Assembly: GCA_021821425.1 (NCBI GenBank)
Contig: JAKACL010000042.1
Coordinates: 1-14,224, forward strand
Source of the DNA: Pseudomonadota bacterium
GTDB taxonomy: Bacteria > Pseudomonadota > Gammaproteobacteria > Burkholderiales > Thiobacillaceae
Reading direction: 5' to 3'
DNA length: 14,224 nucleotides
A program made the translations under genes and the position numbers. Each line of letters starts with the position of its first letter. Positions within the stretch are counted from its first letter, which is position 1. The notes under the pieces are model-generated. The model saw only the letters and a program-made list of their open reading frames with translations. It did no database searches and was not told where the DNA came from. This document shows, in pieces, positions 7,632 through 14,096 of the stretch.

Positions 7632-8350
7632 CAAGATGCTGATGCGTCCACGGTGGCCTCGATGCCATCGAGCCAGGCTGTAAATACGCTGCGCGCTGCC
7701 AAAGAGAGTTTCGCTTCGTGTTCTCGTGCCTGGGCGCGCAGCGTGCACGGATCGATAGCGGCCTGGGCCAGCTCGCAGGCATGGCCGACCAACCAACGTT
7801 CGATCAGCCGGCTGTCAGCCTCCAAATGGAACTGCAGCCCCAACACCCCAGGACCCTGTGCGAAAGCCTGGTTTGCGCCGATCGCAGTGCTCGCCAGTCG
7901 TACGGCGCCGGGCGGAATGTCGAACTGGTCGCCGTGCCAGTGCAGTACCGGCGTATCGCCTAGCGGCGCCAGGACGGACGTGCGGCCGTCGTTTGTCAGC
8001 GTAAGTGGCCCGAAGCCGATTTCCTTGTTACCCAAGGCATACACCGGGGCACCCAAGGCGCGGGCTATCAGTTGGGCGCCCAGACAGATGCCCAGAATGG
8101 GGCGTTTGCTTGCCAAGCGACGCTGCACGAGCGCCAGCTCGTCAGCGAGGAAGGGGTATACGTTTTCGTCGAAGGCGCCAATGGGACCGCCCAACGCCAC
8201 GAGCAGGTCTGGCGTCTGCACGTCAAGCGCGGCGAGGTCTTCCACGGTGGCATCGACATACTGCACCGTGTAGCCGCGTTCATGCAGCAACGGCTCCAAG
8301 GTTCCTAGGTCTTCGAAATGAATGTGGCGGATGGCAACGGCTGATTTCAT
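7631..8350 (-). CDS. Class I glutamine amidotransferase-like protein
   Basis: A 239-residue single-domain class I (triad) glutamine amidotransferase of the GuaA-N/YfeJ-like type. The nucleophile elbow is [10 protein letters not shown] with C89, and the other triad members are in LQFHLE (H175, E177). [11 protein letters not shown] (50-60) forms the usual oxyanion region, and [14 protein letters not shown] (137-150) is a family signature. No synthetase domain is attached, so it is not GMP synthase. Such stand-alone proteins may release ammonia from glutamine for a partner or hydrolyse gamma-glutamyl amides, as in polyamine or amine catabolism. In this operon it might supply nitrogen or remove a gamma-glutamyl protecting group; both are inference. 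AAGGA lies 8 bases before the ATG. The stop is coupled to the kinase start. Confidence 0.9.
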   Translation of the reverse strand: MKSAVAIRHIHFEDLGTLEPLLHERGYTVQYVDATVEDLAALDVQTPDLLVALGGPIGAFDENVYPFLADELALVQRRLASKRPILGICLGAQLIARALGAPVYALGNKEIGFGPLTLTNDGRTSVLAPLGDTPVLHWHGDQFDIPPGAVRLASTAIGANQAFAQGPGVLGLQFHLEADSRLIERWLVGHACELAQAAIDPCTLRAQAREHEAKLSLAARSVFTAWLDGIEATVDASAS

Positions 8351-8409
8351 TTGGTATGTCCTTAATCGTGTGTGTGGCTGGGGCTTCGCATCCTGTTAGG
8401 AGCGCAGCA

Positions 8410-9456
8410 TCAACGTGTGGCGTGCAGCGCGATGGTGACGTCTCCAGATTTCGGAAACGTGCAGCAAGCCAGCGCATGGCCGTTGGCTCTGTCTTCTTCG
8501 CTGAGACAGAAGTCTGGCTCGAACCGGTAGTTCCCCGAGATAATCCTGAGACGACAGGCCCCACAGATGCCAGAACGGCATTGGCTCCTTATAGGAATAT
8601 TGTTTGTCTCCAGATTCTCGAGGATGCTTTTTCTGGTATCCGCTTCGATCGCACAGCCAGTCTCGGCGAGCAGTAACCGTGCGGAGGTAGGGGGCGCCTG
8701 AGGCGATTCCCTTGGCGAGGACGGGGGGGAGAAGGATTCTACGAACAAGCATGCGCCTGGAAACCGATGGTTTACGCGCTGTCGGAACTCATGAGCGAAT
8801 GTGCGACTTCCACAGATTACAACCGCATCGGGTTGCTGCAGGGCTTCCAAAGACTGGTCGGATGGACGCCCCGGCTGGAAGTGGGTGCATGCCTGAATAT
8901 CTTCGCGGGTGACGAACACGCGGAAGGTGAACCAATCTGTGGTGAGGGCTAATTCGAGCAATTCGTGGAGAAACGGTACGTCTGCGACGCGCGGGAAGCA
9001 CAGCAGTAAGGTGACGGCAGGTACGTGCTTTCCGCTTCGCGACAACGAGGCCAGCTCTCGAATCAGAGCCATCGGCAAGGTGACGCCAATGCCGCCAGCC
9101 AGCATCGCGACCCTTTGGAAGTTGCTGATCGATGCCACAGTGACGGTACTGGCTGCATACTGAAGCGGAATGATCGATCCCTCCTTCACAGTCGAATGCA
9201 AATAGTCCGATACGCCGCGATGTCCGGTTCGCTTAACCGCAATTTCGAAGAGATCGGGCTCATTCATGCGCGTGATCGAATAAAACCGCTGCTGAGGCGA
9301 GCCGGAGAAATCGGGATAGCGAATGGAGACATGTCCACCGGGTTGAAGCGCATCGAGGAACTCGGTGTCGGCGCCATGGGCGCGTAGCGCGAAGACCTTA
9401 ATACCACCGGCTTCAGCGCGCATATACTCGCAGCGGGCCTGGATGATCTGGTTCAT
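8410..9456 (-). CDS. Flavin/NAD/[2Fe-2S] oxidoreductase, electron donor to the N-oxygenase
   Basis: A 348-residue reductase with the domain order of phthalate dioxygenase reductase and VanB: a flavin barrel (GGHVSIRYPDF, RFYSITR at 57-63), an NAD(P)-binding domain (MLAGGIGVTLPMALIREL, about 118-135; VVICGSRTF, 212-220) and a C-terminal plant-type [2Fe-2S] ferredoxin. The cluster ligands are C293, C298 and C301 (CRSGICGAC, C-x4-C-x2-C), with the fourth at C331 or C332 in LACCTFP. It should pass electrons from NAD(P)H through flavin to the cluster and on to an oxygenase. The start ATG overlaps the stop of the diiron oxygenase gene (ATGA, 9453-9456), which makes that protein the obvious partner. 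It ends 59 bases before the amidotransferase start. Frame intact. Confidence 0.92.
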   Translation of the reverse strand: MNQIIQARCEYMRAEAGGIKVFALRAHGADTEFLDALQPGGHVSIRYPDFSGSPQQRFYSITRMNEPDLFEIAVKRTGHRGVSDYLHSTVKEGSIIPLQYAASTVTVASISNFQRVAMLAGGIGVTLPMALIRELASLSRSGKHVPAVTLLLCFPRVADVPFLHELLELALTTDWFTFRVFVTREDIQACTHFQPGRPSDQSLEALQQPDAVVICGSRTFAHEFRQRVNHRFPGACLFVESFSPPSSPRESPQAPPTSARLLLAETGCAIEADTRKSILENLETNNIPIRSQCRSGICGACRLRIISGNYRFEPDFCLSEEDRANGHALACCTFPKSGDVTIALHATR

Positions 9457-10424
9457 ATACGTACCCCTTTCCCTTCATTCTTTGCATGAGCCGCAGCGAT
9501 CAAGGAGTGAATTGGCCCGCTACGGGCGAGCCCGACCCGGTCAATAAGGCTTTCAACTGAGTCCGTGTAAACATTGATCTCATTGCTGTCGCCAGTGTCG
9601 TGCAGAATGTCCCGGGCGTAGGGAAAGTTCACCATCGAGAACACGGTGGCCCAAGCACCAAGCTCGTTATTGGCGAACATCTGGACGGTCTGGAGAATCA
9701 CCGATCGCAGATACTCGCGTTCGTTACTGCTGAGACCTTGAACGATGTCGGTGGCGACGAAACTGAAGACACTCGAATGACTCCATTCGTCCATCGCGTG
9801 GGTTTTGGTGACCTCATGGCAAACACTCTGGATTGAGCCGTCTTCAGCCAGTGTCTTGAGGTACTCGGTTATCAGCGTCTCGCTGGCGCAAGCAATGGCG
9901 AAGCGGGTCAAACGGCGCTCCCATTCAGCATTGCACGTGCTGAGGACGTTGTTGCGCCACTGCACCAGATTGAAGTCGGCGAAGTCCAGCGGCGGGATGC
10001 CACGCATGTTGTATATGTAGTTACAGGCCAGCATACACATCCGGGTATGCAGTGCCTCATCCAGCAAGGCTTCCGACATCACATCCTGCAACAAGAATCG
10101 ATTGTTGCTGATCGGAGGCGTCTTGATGATGTCCTCGCAAGCGGGCGTGACCACATTGCATTCGATGTAGATGGTTTTCAGGTTGTAGATGCCCCAAGCG
10201 TAGGAAAGACACTTCGACTTGAGTTCTTCGGGCGCATCGAGCCATGCCGGGTGATCCCGGAATGGTAATAAGGAGACGCAGAAGTCCTTCTTTGATGGAT
10301 CGAACGCCAGGCTCGAATAGTCGAGCGGTTCCTGATTGACCGCCGCGCGGCTCTTCCAAAGCACAGATAACTTCTTAAGCATGCTGCCGACAGCAGCTTC
10401 TTGTTCAACGTTTACTCGTTCCAT
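9453..10424 (-). CDS. AurF-like diiron N-oxygenase
   Basis: A 323-residue protein of the AurF/p-aminobenzoate N-oxygenase family, non-haem diiron enzymes that oxidise amines to hydroxylamine, nitroso or nitro groups. All seven metal ligands known from AurF (E101, E136, H139, E196, H223, E227, H230) have counterparts: E88 (IYIECN), E123 and H126 (DEALHT), E182 (ASETLITEY), H209, E213 and H216 (HAMDEWSH). The spacing between ligands is the same except for one residue. The second half is helical, as expected. The start at 10424 has GGAG 7 bases upstream; the longer in-frame start at 10505 has no comparable site and adds an atypical leader. The gene looks less GC-rich than the transfer genes, suggesting separate ancestry. 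Its substrate, aromatic or aliphatic, is unknown. Confidence 0.9.
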   Translation of the reverse strand: MERVNVEQEAAVGSMLKKLSVLWKSRAAVNQEPLDYSSLAFDPSKKDFCVSLLPFRDHPAWLDAPEELKSKCLSYAWGIYNLKTIYIECNVVTPACEDIIKTPPISNNRFLLQDVMSEALLDEALHTRMCMLACNYIYNMRGIPPLDFADFNLVQWRNNVLSTCNAEWERRLTRFAIACASETLITEYLKTLAEDGSIQSVCHEVTKTHAMDEWSHSSVFSFVATDIVQGLSSNEREYLRSVILQTVQMFANNELGAWATVFSMVNFPYARDILHDTGDSNEINVYTDSVESLIDRVGLARSGPIHSLIAAAHAKNEGKGVRI

Positions 10425-10465
10425 AACTCGACTCCAATCTTGATCGTGCAGGTGGATGCAGCTTT

Positions 10466-10561
10466 TCAGTGAATAGGCGGCCTCTCGGTCACGGATGCCA
10501 ACCACGCTTGGGCCGGGAAAGGCGGGGTTTGCAGTTGAGGTTGAAGGAAGAAGGTTTCCAT
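10466..10561 (-). CDS. Possible 31-residue peptide gene between yggS and the N-oxygenase
   Basis: The ATG at 10561 directly follows the yggS stop (TAAATG) and opens a 31-codon frame ending in TGA at 10466. It begins METFFLQPQL, continues QTPPFPAQAW and ends LASVTERPPIH. It is rich in proline and glutamine, with no cysteine. There is no good Shine-Dalgarno (only GAGAAC inside the end of yggS), so it would depend on reinitiation after yggS. It fills much of an otherwise unexplained 137-base gap in a tightly packed operon. It may be a chance frame, a translational bridge or a genuine small peptide. Conservation is the only real test. Confidence 0.25.
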   Translation of the reverse strand: METFFLQPQLQTPPFPAQAWLASVTERPPIH

Positions 10562-11362
10562 TTAGTTCTCGGCGGAAGCGGCGGGCCAGAAATGACTGTC
10601 GGGTAAGGAACGGGCACCATAAATGGCCTGGCCGACACGGACGACCGTGGCGCCTTCCTCAATGGCAATCTCGAAATCGCCGGACATGCCCATCGACAGC
10701 TCTTTCATCTCAATGCCTGCGGGGGCGTCCTGACGCAGGCGATCGCGCAGCGACCGCAGGAGGACGAAGCAGGCCCTGACCCGCAAGGCGTCACGGCTCA
10801 ACAGGGCCAAAGTCATCAGGCCGCGGACGCGCAAGGTAGAAAAGGTTGGCAATTTGCGCACGAATGCCTGTACGTCGTCCGGAGGCAAGCCGTACTTGCT
10901 GGCCTCCCTTGAAGTGTTAACCTGAACGAACACGTCGAGCGAGCGGCCTTCAGCCTGCAGGTGGCGATCAAGGGCCTCGGCCACGCGCAGGCTGTCAAGC
11001 GCTTGGAATTCCGTGGCGAAGCCGGCTACCAGTTTGGCCTTGTTGGTCTGCAGGTGCCCGATTACCGACCAGTGCAAATCGGGTAGGTCGGCCATGGTCG
11101 ACCACTTGCTGTGGGCCTCCTGCACCTTGTTCTCGCCCAGCCGGCGGCAGCCGGCGGCATAAGAGAGCCGGATGCGGGCTTCGTCAACTGTCTTGCTGAC
11201 CGGCAACAGCCGAACGTCGGCCGGATCGCGGGCGACGCGACGGCAGGCGTCTGCGATGCGTGTCTGGACAGCGTCGAGGTTGTGACGAAAATCCTCGAGG
11301 GTGTTGGCTTGCGGATACCGTGGCGGAGTGGCAAGCCATTCTTCAGTTTCTGGATCGTTCAA
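10562..11362 (-). CDS. YggS/PLPBP family pyridoxal-phosphate homeostasis protein
   Basis: A fold-type III PLP-binding protein that buffers and delivers PLP rather than catalysing a known reaction. From the start used here it has 266 residues. Motifs: LLPVSKTV with the PLP lysine (residue 57), RLGENKVQEA, LHWSVIGHLQTNKAKLV, DVFVQVNTSREASKYGL, RGLMTLAL, and LSMGMSGDFEIAIEEGATVVRVGQAIYG. The body is full length. About 20 extra residues precede the usual start region, so either an N-terminal extension exists or the family start varies. I chose the TTG at 11362 because GAGGAGGA stands 7 bases before it. The in-frame ATG at 11425 has no ribosome site, and codons between the two lack the G/C-rich third positions of the rest. 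It is the first gene of the operon, divergent from the MocR regulator. Confidence 0.9.
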   Translation of the reverse strand: MNDPETEEWLATPPRYPQANTLEDFRHNLDAVQTRIADACRRVARDPADVRLLPVSKTVDEARIRLSYAAGCRRLGENKVQEAHSKWSTMADLPDLHWSVIGHLQTNKAKLVAGFATEFQALDSLRVAEALDRHLQAEGRSLDVFVQVNTSREASKYGLPPDDVQAFVRKLPTFSTLRVRGLMTLALLSRDALRVRACFVLLRSLRDRLRQDAPAGIEMKELSMGMSGDFEIAIEEGATVVRVGQAIYGARSLPDSHFWPAASAEN

Positions 11363-11369
11363 AATAGAG

Positions 11370-11377
11370 TCCTCCTC
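11370..11377 (-). promoter_or_regulatory. Strong Shine-Dalgarno deciding a TTG start for yggS
   Basis: Minus-strand GAGGAGGA with a 7-base spacer to TTG (11362-11360). It is the best ribosome site in this part of the window. It supports a TTG start and an untranslated leader, rather than the ATG at 11425. Confidence 0.6.
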
Positions 11378-11407
11378 ACTCAATGGACCCGCTAGCCAAA
11401 CTGGGGC

Positions 11408-11436
11408 TGAACAGGGGTTGGACATCAGCGTATAAT
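11408..11436 (+). promoter_or_regulatory. Candidate sigma-70 promoter of the MocR gene
   Basis: TGAACA (11408-11413) and a perfect TATAAT (11431-11436) are separated by 17 bases. Transcription would begin near 11443, giving a leader of about 30 bases. It overlaps the divergent operon promoter, so the two probably compete. Confidence 0.55.
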
Positions 11437-11449
11437 TGTTATGTGTCAA

Positions 11450-11479
11450 ATTATATATTGTCCTAGGACAAAATGAAAA
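11450..11479 (-). promoter_or_regulatory. Candidate sigma-70 promoter of the B6/N-oxygenase operon
   Basis: On the minus strand TTTTCA (11479-11474) and a perfect TATAAT (11455-11450) are 18 bases apart. Transcription would start near 11443, giving an 80-base leader to the TTG start of yggS. The spacer is occupied by the palindrome at 11458-11471, a natural place for repression or activation by the MocR regulator. Confidence 0.5.
11458..11471. promoter_or_regulatory. Perfect 14-bp palindrome, candidate operator
   Basis: TTGTCCTAGGACAA is a perfect palindrome with no spacer. It lies inside the spacer of the operon promoter, and its right half includes the AGGA ribosome site of the MocR gene. 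A looser direct repeat, ATTGTT (11435-11440) and ATTGTC (11457-11462), is spaced 22 bp, about two helical turns, and MocR proteins often bind direct repeats. Which element is the true site cannot be decided by eye. Confidence 0.5.
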
Positions 11480-12768
11480 TAAGCGGAAGAACTGCAGCAG
11501 AGATCTATGACAGCGTGCGTCTGTTGACCCAATCGGGGCGATTGCGCCCAGGCCAGTCATTGCCGCCCGTGCGTAGTTTGGCGATGGAACTGGACGTCAA
11601 CCGCAACACCGTGGCGGCGGCCTACAAGCGGCTGGTGGCAACGGGCATCGCGCTCGCCCACGGGCGGCTCGGAACGGTCATCCGCGAACAGCAGACACTG
11701 GGGGAGCAGGAAGGCGCGCTGCTCGGCACACCGCTGACCGATCTGGCGAGCGGCAATCCCAATCCGGTCTGGCTACCGGACATTCGAGATGCCGTTGCCC
11801 GGTCCTCCTATCACCCGAGGTTGTACGGCGAGGCCACCGTCAACCCCGAACTCGACACCTACGGAAGGCAGTGGTTTGCAGATGACTGCCCGGAGGCATT
11901 CGAGATCGATCTCGCCCATGGTGCGGTAGATGCCGTCGAACGACTGCTGGCTGCAAATCTGGTCGCGGGTGATAAGGTGGCCGTGGAAAATCCGTGCTTC
12001 CTCGGCAGCATAAGCACCCTGCGGGCCAGCGGACTGGAGGCAGTCGGCGTGCAGGTGGACGGCGAGGGCATGCGCGTCGAGAGCCTGGAGGAGGCGCTGT
12101 CGGCTGGCGGGGCACAAGCGGTCATTTTGACGCCGCGTGCGCATAACCCCACCGGGTGCAGTTTGAGCCCGACGCGCGCCAAGGCGCTACGGCGGGTATT
12201 AGCTCGACACCCTCACGTGCTGGTGATCGTCGACGATCATTTCGCGTTGCTGTCCGAGACGGCGTATCACTCGGTGATTCCCGCTGAGGCACAGCGTTGG
12301 GCGCTGGTCCGGTCGGTCTCCAAGGTTCTCGGCCCGGATCTGAGGGTGGCGTTCGTCGCCAGCGACCGCCAAACCTCTTTGCGGTTGCGACTGCGCCTGG
12401 CCTCAGGCACGACCTGGGTGAGTCATCTGCTGCAGGACGTTGTTGCTGTGTGCCTGACAAGCGAGACCCTGTCCTCGCGCGTCGCCCAGGCGAGACAGGA
12501 CTATAGCCGTCGTCGCGCCTGGCTGGCGGCGGCTTTGGCTGATCACAAGATACCCGTCGCCACGCCGGCGGATGGCTTGAATCTATGGGTGCCGTTGCGA
12601 CAGGACAGCCAGCCGGTTGTCTTTGCTTTGGCCAAACACGGTTGGCTGGTTCGCAATGGAGAGGCTTTTAGCGTGCGGGAAATCATTCCTGGTTTGCGCA
12701 TCACGATTTCAAACCTGGACAAGGTCGACTCCAGGCGCTTGGCGCGTGATATACGGTACAACCTATAG
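11473..12768 (+). CDS. MocR-type (GntR-aminotransferase) regulator, PtsJ-like
   Basis: A 431-residue regulator joining an N-terminal GntR winged helix-turn-helix (MKISGRTAAEIYDSVR, LPPVRSLAMELDVNRNTVAAAYKRL at about 30-54) to a fold-type I aminotransferase-like domain. The latter keeps HNPTGCS (224-230), VDDHF (253-257) and a PLP-binding lysine K284 in RSVSKVLGPDLRVAF. Such proteins sense PLP or a PLP adduct. The N-terminus strongly resembles E. coli/Salmonella PtsJ, and Salmonella PtsJ is reported to repress pdxK, the pyridoxal kinase gene. A kinase gene lies in the divergent operon, which fits control of that operon. The start is set by AGGA four bases upstream, giving the first complete HTH. 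Whether it activates or represses here is unknown. Confidence 0.92.
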   Translation: MKISGRTAAEIYDSVRLLTQSGRLRPGQSLPPVRSLAMELDVNRNTVAAAYKRLVATGIALAHGRLGTVIREQQTLGEQEGALLGTPLTDLASGNPNPVWLPDIRDAVARSSYHPRLYGEATVNPELDTYGRQWFADDCPEAFEIDLAHGAVDAVERLLAANLVAGDKVAVENPCFLGSISTLRASGLEAVGVQVDGEGMRVESLEEALSAGGAQAVILTPRAHNPTGCSLSPTRAKALRRVLARHPHVLVIVDDHFALLSETAYHSVIPAEAQRWALVRSVSKVLGPDLRVAFVASDRQTSLRLRLRLASGTTWVSHLLQDVVAVCLTSETLSSRVAQARQDYSRRRAWLAAALADHKIPVATPADGLNLWVPLRQDSQPVVFALAKHGWLVRNGEAFSVREIIPGLRITISNLDKVDSRRLARDIRYNL

Positions 12769-12861
12769 GAAACCCTCATGGCGGGGCACGGCTTCGTGAC
12801 AAGGACGCATGAGTCGGAGTCCCTGCATGGGGTATGCCGCCATGGTCTGGGAACCGATCCA

Positions 12862-12887
12862 TGGGCTGCTGCCGGTTTCAAAGACAC
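12862..12887. repeat. Left terminal inverted repeat of the IS3 element
   Basis: Begins TGGGCTGCTGCCGGTTTC and continues AAAGACAC. It matches the reverse complement of the right end except at two positions after the first 18 bases. Confidence 0.9.
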
Positions 12888-12898
12888 TTTGTTAAGGT

Positions 12899-13211
12899 GT
12901 GAAATCGGAGGTAGTTCATGGTTACAAGACGGCAGTCAGCCGGGAATTCAAGATTGAAGCGGTCAAGCTGGTCACCGAGCGCGGCGTAGCCGCGAGTCAG
13001 GTGGCCCGGGATCTGGACGTTCACGAAAACGTGTTGCGAAAGTGGGTGCGCGAGCAGCGCGGCGACCCGCAACAGGCCTTTCCGGGGCAACGGGCAGATG
13101 AAGCCCGGGCTGGCCGAGATCGCCTGGCTCAAGAAAGAAAACGCGAAGCTCAGGATGGAGCGAGACATTCTGAAAAAAGCCGCGGCCTACTTCGCGAAGG
13201 AATCGATGTGA
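12899..13211 (+). pseudogene. IS3 orfA (transposase HTH subunit), frameshifted
   Basis: The first part encodes the IS3 OrfA helix-turn-helix: SREFKIEAVKLVTERG, VAASQVARDLDVHENVLRKW, VREQRGDPQQAFPG. After that the frame breaks. The natural continuation NGQMKPGLAEIAWLKKENAK, LRMERDILKKAAAYFAKESM (leucine zipper and end) is present in the next frame, stopping at 13211. The cause is one extra G in the run at 13084-13087. The start is also unclear. A good GGAGG (12906-12910) serves an ATG at 12918 that is one base out of frame with the HTH, so a further one-base deletion near 12921 is possible. Otherwise the GTG at 12899 is used. Confidence 0.85.
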
Positions 13212-14066
13212 GATTCTGTTTCATGGCGAAACACCGAGGAATCTGGCCGGTAGCAATCATGTCTGGGGCGCTCGGTGTCTCACGTAGCGGCTTCTATGCC
13301 TGGCTGGGGCGCTCGCCAAGCAAGCGTCAGCGGGACGACGAATTGCTGGGCGCACAGGTGCGCCAGAGCTTCATTCGCAGCGATCGCACCTATGGTGCGC
13401 GGCGGGTCTGGCATGACGTGCTGGCGTTGGGGTTGCAGTTCGGCGTGCACCGCATCGAGCGGCTCATGCGCGAACAGGCCTTTCGGGCGAGGCCGCGACG
13501 ACGTGGACTTCCGCAGGACAAGGGCTCGCGCAGCGTCATCGCCGACAACGTCCTGGACAGGCAGTTTCAGGCGGAAGCCCCCAACCAGAAGTGGCTGGCC
13601 GACTTCACCTACATCTGGACGGCCGAGGGCTGGCTGTATGTCGCGGCGGTGCTGGACTTGTACGCGCGGCGCATCGTCGGCTGGTCGATGCAGGAGAGCA
13701 TGACCTCGCAACTGGTGGCCGATGCCTTGATGATGGCCGTCTGGCGCCGCGGCAAGCCAGTCGAGCTTCTGCATCCACTCGGACCAGGGCAGCCAGTACA
13801 CCAGCGAGCACTTCCAGGGCTTGCTCAGGGAGAACGGCATTACCTGCTCGATGAGTCGCGCTGGCGAGGTGTGGGACAACTCGGCGATGGAGAGCTTCTT
13901 CAGTTCAATGAAGACGGAGCGAATCAGCCGCAAGACCTACCGCACCCGGGAACAGGCACGTGCCGATGTGTTCGACTACATCGAGCGCTTCTACAATCCG
14001 ACGCGTCGCCATTCAACACTCGGTTACGTCAGTCCGGTACAGTTCGAGGAGGCTTCAAAAGCTTAA
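13208..14066 (+). pseudogene. IS3 orfB (DDE transposase catalytic subunit), frameshifted
   Basis: The GTG at 13208 overlaps the orfA stop and opens VRFCFMAKHRGIWPVAIMSG. Then come ALGVSRSGFYAWL, the helical domain TYGARRVWHDVL, and the rve integrase core with the first catalytic aspartate in WLADFTYIW. Near 13775 an extra C (CATCCACTCGG where CATCACTCGG is expected for HHSDQGS) shifts the frame. The second aspartate (HSDQGSQYTSE) and the glutamate (WDNSAMESFFSSMK) are in the +1 frame, ending EEASKA and TAA at 14066. Without the insertion it would be about 285 residues, the usual OrfB size. As given, the catalytic triad is divided between two frames. Confidence 0.88.
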
Positions 14067-14070
14067 AGGT

Positions 14071-14096
14071 GTGTCTACGAAACCGGCAGCAGCCCA
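14071..14096. repeat. Right terminal inverted repeat of the IS3 element
   Basis: Reverse complement begins TGGGCTGCTGCCGGTTTC and continues GTAGACAC. It pairs with the left end at 24 of 26 positions and starts five bases after the orfB stop. Confidence 0.9.

Larger units (their letters stand above)
12862..14096 (+). mobile_element. IS3-family insertion sequence, about 1.24 kb, decayed
   Basis: It is bounded by inverted repeats at 12862-12887 and 14071-14096, both starting TGGGCTGCTGCC, with 24 of 26 positions matching. It contains orfA and orfB in the overlapping arrangement of IS3 elements, including an A6G run (CTGAAAAAAGCC) typical of the programmed -1 frameshift. The flanks (CCA before, ATG after) do not form a 3-bp target duplication. 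At least two single-base insertions, and perhaps a deletion, break the transposase genes, so the copy is probably inactive by itself. Confidence 0.92.

Noticed and set aside
6753..7796. Longer 347-residue start for the kinase
   Set aside because: The extra N-terminus is an out-of-frame reading of the amidotransferase gene; the ATG at 7631 gives a normal PdxY-type start.
9453..10505. Longer 350-residue start for the N-oxygenase
   Set aside because: The ATG at 10424 has GGAG at ideal spacing; the extra 27 residues look atypical and overlap the possible peptide frame.
10425..10561. Internal promoter before the N-oxygenase
   Set aside because: The best hexamers (TTGGCA with CCTATT at 18 bases) are too poor to report as a promoter.
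12777..12844. CATGGCGG...CCGCCATG inverted repeat after the MocR gene
   Set aside because: The loop is over 50 bases and no U tract follows; probably chance or a relic of the rearranged region. No gene or terminator could be supported in 12769-12861.
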